The notes under the pieces: generated by a model
Seen by the model: only the letters and a program-made list of their open reading frames with translations
What the model was told of the DNA's origin: nothing
Database searches by the model: none
Shown: positions 7,157-11,412 of the stretch, in pieces
How the letters are laid out: every line of letters starts with the position of its first letter
Position numbering within the stretch: position 1 is the first letter of the stretch
Source: Treponema sp.
GTDB taxonomy: Bacteria > Spirochaetota > Spirochaetia > Treponematales > Breznakiellaceae
Length of the DNA stretch: 11,412 bases
Assembly: GCA_031288575.1 (NCBI GenBank)
Contig: JAITRD010000165.1
Span: forward strand, 1 to 11,412
Reading direction: 5' to 3'
Translations under genes and position numbers: made by a program

Positions 7157-7188
7157 TCCGGGAGAAGCGGCGCGAACCTTCTCCCGGA
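7157..7188 (+). other. Perfect 11-bp hairpin in the flaB2 leader
   Basis: TCCGGGAGAAG (7157-7167) is perfectly complementary to CTTCTCCCGGA (7178-7188), with a 10-base GC-rich loop. No T run follows, so it is not a normal terminator. It lies about 60 nt before the flaB2 SD and could stabilise the 5' end of the mRNA or take part in regulation. Confidence 0.6.
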
Positions 7189-7209
7189 ATTACCGGATAG
7201 TACGGTTCG

Positions 7210-7253
7210 CCTTTGGCTATGGACAGCCGAAGGTTATACTAACTTCAAGGAGG
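7210..7253 (+). promoter_or_regulatory. CsrA-type leader hairpin plus SD of flaB2
   Basis: CCTTTGGCT (7210-7218) pairs with AGCCGAAGG (7225-7233) over nine pairs, one a T-G wobble, around the six-base loop ATGGAC. GGA occupies loop positions 3-5, exactly as in the flaB1 leader. The SD AAGGAGG (7247-7253) follows after 13 bases and contains another GGA, 28 nt from the first. Stem sequences differ from those of flaB1, so the shared layout points to function. CsrA as the ligand is inferred; the loop match is weaker than in flaB1. Confidence 0.5.
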
Positions 7254-7258
7254 GTTAT

Positions 7259-8113
7259 ATGATAATCAATCATAATATGAGCGCCCTGTATGCCAACCGC
7301 AACCTTGGGATAACCCAGGGTGATGTAGCAAAGAGCATTGAACGGCTCAGCTCAGGCCAGAGAATTAACCGGGCGGGGGATGACGCTTCCGGGCTTGCGG
7401 TCTCCGAAAAAATGCGGGGCCAGATCCGGGGGCTAAATCAGGCTGAACGCAATATCCAGAACGGCGTGTCCTTTATCCAGACTTCCGAAGGTTACCTTCA
7501 GGAGACCCAGGATATCCTGCACCGCATTCGGGAACTGTCGGTTCAGTCCGCAAACGGCATTTATATCGATGAGGATCGTATGCAGATCCAGGTGGAAGTT
7601 TCCCAACTGGTCGATGAAATCAACCGTATTGCGAGCCATGCCCAATTTAACGGCATGAACATCCTGACCGGGGCTTTTGCCAGGGATTCGGCAACAGGCC
7701 GGGTTATGCAGATCCAGGTGGGAGCTAATATAGATCAGAACGAACGGGTCTATATCGGAACCATGACTGCCCAGGCCCTTGGTTTACAGAACGTTCAAGA
7801 GGAAAACGGGACCATTAATATTGCCGGCCCTGAACAAGCAAATCAGGCAATCGGCACTATTGACGCCGCATTAAAGCAGATTTCTAAACAACGGGCCGAT
7901 CTCGGCGCGTACCAGAATCGGTTTGAAATGGCTGCCCAAGGGGTTGCCATTGCGGCGGAAAATCTCCAGGCGGCCGAATCCCGGATCCGAGATGCGGATA
8001 TAGCCGCGGAAATGGTTACCTATACCAAGGATCAAATTTTGTCCCAGGCGGGGAGCGCTATGCTGGCCCAGGCCAATGTACGGACCCAGTCTGTATTACA
8101 ACTCCTTGGTTAA
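7259..8113 (+). CDS. flaB: Periplasmic flagellin FlaB (second copy)
   Basis: A second core filament flagellin, 284 residues, again only D0/D1. It shares MIINHNMSALYANRNLG, LSSGQRINRAGDDASGLAVS, RIRELSVQSANG, the QVEVSQLVDEINRIASHAQ helix, KQRADLGAYQNR and AAESRIRDADIAAEM with the first copy and ends MLAQANVRTQSVLQLLG. It differs most in the middle: the MWFHIG motif of the first copy is replaced by RVMQIQVGANIDQNERVYIG, closer to ordinary bacterial flagellins. The ATG follows AAGGAGG with 5 nt spacing. It is probably a minor or alternative filament subunit, or the two copies fill different stretches of the filament; that division is inference. A GGA-loop hairpin precedes it, and an intrinsic terminator lies 86 bp after its stop. 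Confidence 0.95.
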   Translation: MIINHNMSALYANRNLGITQGDVAKSIERLSSGQRINRAGDDASGLAVSEKMRGQIRGLNQAERNIQNGVSFIQTSEGYLQETQDILHRIRELSVQSANGIYIDEDRMQIQVEVSQLVDEINRIASHAQFNGMNILTGAFARDSATGRVMQIQVGANIDQNERVYIGTMTAQALGLQNVQEENGTINIAGPEQANQAIGTIDAALKQISKQRADLGAYQNRFEMAAQGVAIAAENLQAAESRIRDADIAAEMVTYTKDQILSQAGSAMLAQANVRTQSVLQLLG

Positions 8114-8198
8114 AATTTCGGATCGAATTTTTCATGTTACAGCGTGCCAAGAGACTTCTGGACGTCGTCTTTTGAAACGCGCAATCAAATGATTGTTT

Positions 8199-8236
8199 GG
8201 ACGAGGAAGATCGCGCCCTTCCCCGTCCTTTTTTTT
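8199..8236 (+). terminator. Intrinsic terminator after flaB2
   Basis: GGACGAGGAAG (8199-8209) pairs with CTTCCCCGTCC (8218-8228) with one internal A-C mismatch and an 8-base loop, directly followed by eight T (8229-8236). This is a classic Rho-independent terminator for the flagellin transcript. The mismatch may let some polymerase through to flaG and fliD, because I find no clear promoter between it and flaG. Smaller stems precede it (8148-8174 and 8182-8195). Confidence 0.82.
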
Positions 8237-8271
8237 AAGACACGCTTTCCGGGCGTTCGCGCGGAAAGATA

Positions 8272-8290
8272 CCCTATAAACATAGGGAGG
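8272..8290 (+). promoter_or_regulatory. Hairpin covering the flaG ribosome binding site
   Basis: CCCTAT (8272-8277) pairs with ATAGGG (8282-8287) around the loop AAAC. The flaG SD AGGGAGG (8284-8290) begins inside the 3' arm, so four of its seven bases are paired when the hairpin forms. A second stem (8245-8251 with 8262-8268) stands just before it. This could limit flaG translation. The fold is short and its stability in the cell is uncertain. Confidence 0.5.
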
Positions 8291-8295
8291 TACCT

Positions 8296-8673
8296 ATGAG
8301 TATGTATATAAGCACAAGAGAAAATAGTTTTGCCCCAACGGGAATAAAATTTGTTCCGCCCCAGGAACTATTCCAGGATAGAAGCGCTCCGCGGCAGCAG
8401 CAAATCGCGGGACAAAGGGCATTTGAAGCATCCCTTCCGGGGAACCGGGAGGAGGAAAATTTTCAAACAACCGCGGCCGATCTTGAACGGGTTATTCTTG
8501 CTTTTAACAAAAAACTTAAATTTGTCGTGGATCATGAATCCCATGAAGTTATTGTTAAGGTAATAGATTCTGAGACCGATAAGGTTATCAAAGTACTCCC
8601 GCCTGAAGAATTGCAGCGGCTTCATAGTAAAATTAAAGAAACCATAGGTTTTTTGTTTGATGAACGGGTTTAA
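8296..8673 (+). CDS. flaG: Flagellar protein FlaG
   Basis: A 125-residue FlaG-family protein. The N-terminal ~55 residues are polar, low in structure and not conserved. The conserved FlaG core follows from about residue 62: LERVILAFNKKLKFVVDHES, EVIVKVIDSETDKVIKVLPPEE, then a helix ending IGFLFDERV. The phrases VKVID.ET..VI..LPPEE and a closing FDERV are the family signature. FlaG is a small export-associated protein that affects filament length and assembly; its exact action is not settled. The gene sits between the flagellins and the cap gene, its usual place. The start at 8296 is preceded by AGGGAGG with 5 nt spacing; ATG at 8302 is a less well-placed alternative. The SD overlaps a hairpin. 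It is probably co-transcribed with fliD, 82 bp downstream. Confidence 0.9.
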   Translation: MSMYISTRENSFAPTGIKFVPPQELFQDRSAPRQQQIAGQRAFEASLPGNREEENFQTTAADLERVILAFNKKLKFVVDHESHEVIVKVIDSETDKVIKVLPPEELQRLHSKIKETIGFLFDERV

Positions 8674-8755
8674 TTAACAGGGGATTGCCGAGAATTATCT
8701 TTCAGGTGTGTCTCTATGAGCCCCCGCTTATACTGGAGGGAGCATACAGGAGCGT

Positions 8756-10804
8756 ATGTCCGATATTTATGTACCAGGTGTAAAAAGCCGGTTTAGCACA
8801 GAAAAACTCATTGAAGATCTCATGAAGGTGGAACGGCTTCCGAAAGAGCGGGCCGAAAAGAATTTAGAAAATTTAAAGAACGAAAAAGCCTACTGGCAGG
8901 AATTAGGGCGGCGCGTCAGCTCCCTGCGGGACAGCGCCCGGCTCCTCTACTCTTTTCAAAATCCCTTCAACGACCGGCGGGTGCTTTCATCAAATGAATC
9001 CGCTATTACCGGAACCGCTACCCGGGAGGCGATTGAACAGGAGCGGAGTTTTACGGTCAAACAGATAGCCCGGGCGGACCGGTTTTTATCCGCTCCTCTG
9101 GAAGAGTCCTTTAAGGTGGACAGCGGGACCTATACTTTTTCCGTGGGAAAGGATGAAATTTCCTTTGCCTTCCGGGGAGGTTCCCTCCAGGACTTTGCCG
9201 AAGCCCTAAACCGCCGGGGCCGGGACAAACTCCAAGCGAGCCTGGTAACGGTTGAACCGAAAACCAAATCCCTTTTTATCGAATCCAAAGTAACCGGGGC
9301 TGAAAACCGCCTTGTTTTTTCAGCCGACGCGGAAACCCTGGCAATCAAGACTGGAATCGCGGAAAAAGCGGAGGATTCCTCCCGGGAGATAAAGCTGGAG
9401 GCCGCTTCTCTCAATTTACCCTCCCCGGATCCCGGGGGAAAACTGGCTGAGATTCGGGGGGATGCCCTGCAGGTCGCCGCCGGCGGCATGGCGGGCATCA
9501 CCGTTACTCCGGGGATCAAATCCTCCCCCGCCCTGGTATTACAGTTTGAAGCCGCCCTCAATGCATGGTATGAAGAAAATTCCCCTGTCCCGGATTCTCC
9601 GCCGGGTCCCTTAATGCCTCCCGCCGGCTCGGTAACGTATGGGGGAATTACCATAACAAACGCGCCTTCCTCGGTACCTGTTCCTCCCCCGGAAACTCCG
9701 GAACCGCCCCGGAGGGTTGATGATTGGAGCCTGTTATCCCTTGGCTTTTCCGACGGTTCCAGCGCTTCCCTGCCGCCCCTGGAGGATTCCGAAGATTTTA
9801 ATGCCTATCAGTTCCCGCTGGGGGATATTGCCGGGGACAGGACTATCAGTTCCATAGAAATAACCAATAATAATACCCACCGGGACATTTCCCTCCGGAA
9901 TATCCGGTTTTTTGATCCTGAAGCCCCCCGGGGGCTTAAACCCCGTAATCCCATTTCTTTGGCCCAGGACGCGGTGGTCGGCATGGAAGGAATCGAAATA
10001 AAACGCCCGGCCAATCTTATTGACGATCTGATCCCCGGGGTGGTTCTCACTGCCAAAGAACCGTCGGATCATCCGGTCCGCCTGGGAATAGAGCCGGACC
10101 GGGAATCCATTAAAGAGACTATCATATCCCTGGTGGGAAACTATAACCGGCTCATGGCGGAACTTAATGTTCTGACCCGGAACGATGAAACGATAATTCA
10201 CGAGCTTTCTTACCTTTCCGCGGAGGAGCAGGACGCGCTGAAAAAAAAATTGGGAACCTTTGCCGGCGATTCGGCCTTAACCCAGTTTAAAAACAGTTTG
10301 CAGCGGATTGCCGCCGCTCCTTACCTTACTTCCGCGGGACAGCGGGATGCGGCCCTGCTGTCCCAAATCGGCATCGGCACCGATGTCCGCCGGACCGGAG
10401 TCTCCGGGGGTTATGATCCTTCCCGGTTACGGGGTTATCTCGAAATTGACGAGAAGTTCTTGGATACGGCTTTACAGAGCCCTTTAGACGCGCTTCAGCA
10501 GCTTTTCGGTTACGACAGCGACGGGGATCTTATTATTGACACGGGTTTTGCCCATGCCCTTGAAACTGTTTCCCGGCCTTTTGTAGAAACCGGGGGAATC
10601 ATCAGCTTAAAAACAGGGACCATTGATTCCCGTATAAGCAGGGATGAACGGCGGCTTACAACTTTGGAGCAGCAACTGGCGGCAAAGGAAGCGGCCTTAA
10701 AAAATCAGTACGGTCAAATGGAAGGCGCCTACGACCGCCTGGAACGGATGTCCGCATCCCTCGATCAATTCAGCCGCCAGAGTAATAATGCTAATAACAG
10801 GTGA
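8756..10804 (+). CDS. fliD: Flagellar filament cap protein FliD
   Basis: FliD (HAP2), the cap that folds and adds flagellin at the filament tip, here in the periplasm. It has 682 residues against 468 in E. coli; spirochaete FliDs tend to be long. The N-terminus has MSDIYVPGVKSRFSTEKLIEDLMKVE (residues 1-26 region) and a predicted coiled coil, as in FliD_N. The FliD_C region holds AQDAVVGMEGIEIKRPANLIDD and GVVLTAKEPS, SLVGNYNRLMAELN, and QIGIGTD with LRGYLEIDEKFLD, then a C-terminal coiled coil (about 624-672). A Pro-rich stretch at about 276-320 sits in the variable middle. The ATG at 8756 has AGGAG 3 nt upstream and GGAGGGAG 13 nt upstream, neither ideal. An A9 run at 10241-10249 encodes three Lys and is a possible slippage site. 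The next gene begins 6 bp after its stop. Confidence 0.93.
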   Translation: MSDIYVPGVKSRFSTEKLIEDLMKVERLPKERAEKNLENLKNEKAYWQELGRRVSSLRDSARLLYSFQNPFNDRRVLSSNESAITGTATREAIEQERSFTVKQIARADRFLSAPLEESFKVDSGTYTFSVGKDEISFAFRGGSLQDFAEALNRRGRDKLQASLVTVEPKTKSLFIESKVTGAENRLVFSADAETLAIKTGIAEKAEDSSREIKLEAASLNLPSPDPGGKLAEIRGDALQVAAGGMAGITVTPGIKSSPALVLQFEAALNAWYEENSPVPDSPPGPLMPPAGSVTYGGITITNAPSSVPVPPPETPEPPRRVDDWSLLSLGFSDGSSASLPPLEDSEDFNAYQFPLGDIAGDRTISSIEITNNNTHRDISLRNIRFFDPEAPRGLKPRNPISLAQDAVVGMEGIEIKRPANLIDDLIPGVVLTAKEPSDHPVRLGIEPDRESIKETIISLVGNYNRLMAELNVLTRNDETIIHELSYLSAEEQDALKKKLGTFAGDSALTQFKNSLQRIAAAPYLTSAGQRDAALLSQIGIGTDVRRTGVSGGYDPSRLRGYLEIDEKFLDTALQSPLDALQQLFGYDSDGDLIIDTGFAHALETVSRPFVETGGIISLKTGTIDSRISRDERRLTTLEQQLAAKEAALKNQYGQMEGAYDRLERMSASLDQFSRQSNNANNR

Positions 10805-10810
10805 TGCAGT

Positions 10811-11412
10811 ATGGATATAACCATTAACGGGAAACCGGCGGATATTACTCTGGAATCGGAAAAAACGCTGGGGGATTTTTTAACCGGCCTTGAGGCATGG
10901 CTTGAAAGCGCCGGGCACCGGGTAAGCGGGATTCAGCTTGACGGGAAGGATGTCGGCGCCGATGCCCTTTCCGGTTCCCTGGGACGGGATCTTCGGGAAC
11001 TTGGAACCATCGCCGTTAAGACCCTTTCATGGCCGGACCTCGCGGCCGAGGCCTTGCTTTGTACCCTGGAGAATGTTTGTGCCTGGGAAAAGGCTTCCCC
11101 TGAGGATAAACCTCTTATCCTGGAGAACTGGAGGGAAGGTCCCGCCGGCCATTTCCTTGCGGAACAGATTCCGGATATTTCCGGGGAAGTTGAAAAAGTC
11201 CTGGAAGGGAAAGGGTTTACCCCCGGAGAAATAAAACCGCTTTTTGAAGAACGCCTGCGGGAATTAGGGAATCCCCGTGGCGAATTGGAAAGCATGGAAA
11301 CCCTGGTAAGCGCCATAGCCGCGCGGCTCGAGGATCTTCCCCTGGACATTCAAACCGGAAAGGACGAACGGGCGGCGGAGACGGTGCAGTTGTTTTCCCA
11401 TATTGCGGAAAA
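10811..11412 (+). CDS. Uncharacterised protein downstream of fliD (3' partial)
   Basis: A frame open from ATG at 10811 to the window end, covering 200 codons. AGGTGA (10799-10804), overlapping the fliD stop, serves as the SD with 6 nt spacing, so the gene is coupled to fliD. The protein begins MDITINGKPADITLESEKTL, then LGDFLTGLEAW and GIQLDGKDV. This beta-strand, turn, helix, strand order with Leu-Asp-Gly-Lys recalls a beta-grasp (ubiquitin-like) fold. The rest is acidic, helical and soluble (LEDLPLDIQTGKDERAAETV), with no signal peptide, membrane segment or catalytic motif. I do not recognise the family. In many bacteria the export chaperone gene fliS follows fliD, but this protein is longer than FliS and does not look like it. 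A flagellar accessory or chaperone role is suggested only by position. Confidence 0.72.
   Translation, partial: MDITINGKPADITLESEKTLGDFLTGLEAWLESAGHRVSGIQLDGKDVGADALSGSLGRDLRELGTIAVKTLSWPDLAAEALLCTLENVCAWEKASPEDKPLILENWREGPAGHFLAEQIPDISGEVEKVLEGKGFTPGEIKPLFEERLRELGNPRGELESMETLVSAIAARLEDLPLDIQTGKDERAAETVQLFSHIAE

Larger units (their letters stand above)
6926..7258 (+). other. Gene-free 333-bp flaB1-flaB2 region
   Basis: No coding frame is credible here. It contains, in order, a weak terminator-like hairpin (6925-6963), a long stem-loop (6984-7020), an 11-bp hairpin (7157-7188), a GGA-loop hairpin (7210-7233) and the flaB2 SD (7247-7253). I looked for sigma28 and sigma70 promoters. TTGACA at 7028-7033 has no matching -10, and GATAAT at 7128-7133 has no -35. 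How flaB2 is transcribed is unresolved; read-through from flaB1 followed by RNA processing is possible. Confidence 0.6.

Noticed and set aside
7213..7240. TTGGCT-N16-TATACT as a flaB2 promoter
   Set aside because: Transcription would start on the SD itself, and the elements lie within a stable hairpin. It is more likely part of the structured leader.
8687..8694. GCCGAGAA as a sigma28 -10 box for fliD
   Set aside because: It matches seven of eight bases, but no TAAA-like -35 lies at the needed distance (the expected site reads GTTT).
8716..8796. Short 26-residue frame overlapping the fliD start
   Set aside because: It has a poor SD, is rich in rare-looking residue combinations and overlaps fliD. 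Nothing supports expression.

Overview
The window comes from a spirochaete, most likely a member of the Treponema group. The diagnostic evidence is two tandem FlaB-type periplasmic flagellins that begin MIINHN, followed by flaG and a long fliD. A signal-II lipoprotein and a small outer-membrane beta-barrel protein also fit a diderm spirochaete. The DNA is moderately GC-rich with many homopolymer runs. I see no tRNA, rRNA, IS element, CRISPR array or phage gene. All genes lie on the + strand.

Layout. (1) Positions 1-1628 hold the end of a sugar ABC transporter operon: a MalF-type permease cut by the window start, then a MalG-type permease overlapping it by 4 bp. (2) Positions 1692-5920 form a probable operon with its own sigma70-type promoter (TTGCAC-N17-TATAGT). 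It encodes a small outer-membrane beta-barrel protein, a beta-rich lipoprotein, and a RarA/MgsA-type AAA+ ATPase with a ~350-residue C-terminal extension resembling a degenerate methyltransferase. (3) Positions 5918-8113 hold two flaB flagellin genes. The first has a near-perfect sigma28 promoter whose -35 element contains the rarA stop codon. (4) Positions 8296-11412 hold flaG, fliD (filament cap) and an unrecognised gene running off the window end.

The most interesting signal lies in the untranslated regions. Each flagellin gene has a hairpin with a six-base loop carrying GGA at loop positions 3-5. Each hairpin sits 12-13 nt before a strong Shine-Dalgarno (SD) that also contains GGA. The stems differ in sequence, so the architecture rather than the sequence is shared. 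The first matches the CsrA core CARGGAUG exactly. This looks like dual-site CsrA translational control of both flagellins, comparable to Bacillus hag and Borrelia flaB. The 333-bp gap between the flagellin genes also holds two long stem-loops and no clear promoter. The flaB2-flaG gap holds a good intrinsic terminator, again with no clear promoter after it, and a hairpin covering the flaG SD. Together these suggest that flagellin and cap levels are set largely after transcription starts.

How the genes work together: FlaB1 and FlaB2 would form the periplasmic filament core, FliD would cap its tip, and FlaG would modulate filament length or assembly. The permeases and the beta-barrel/lipoprotein/rarA operon are separate functional units.
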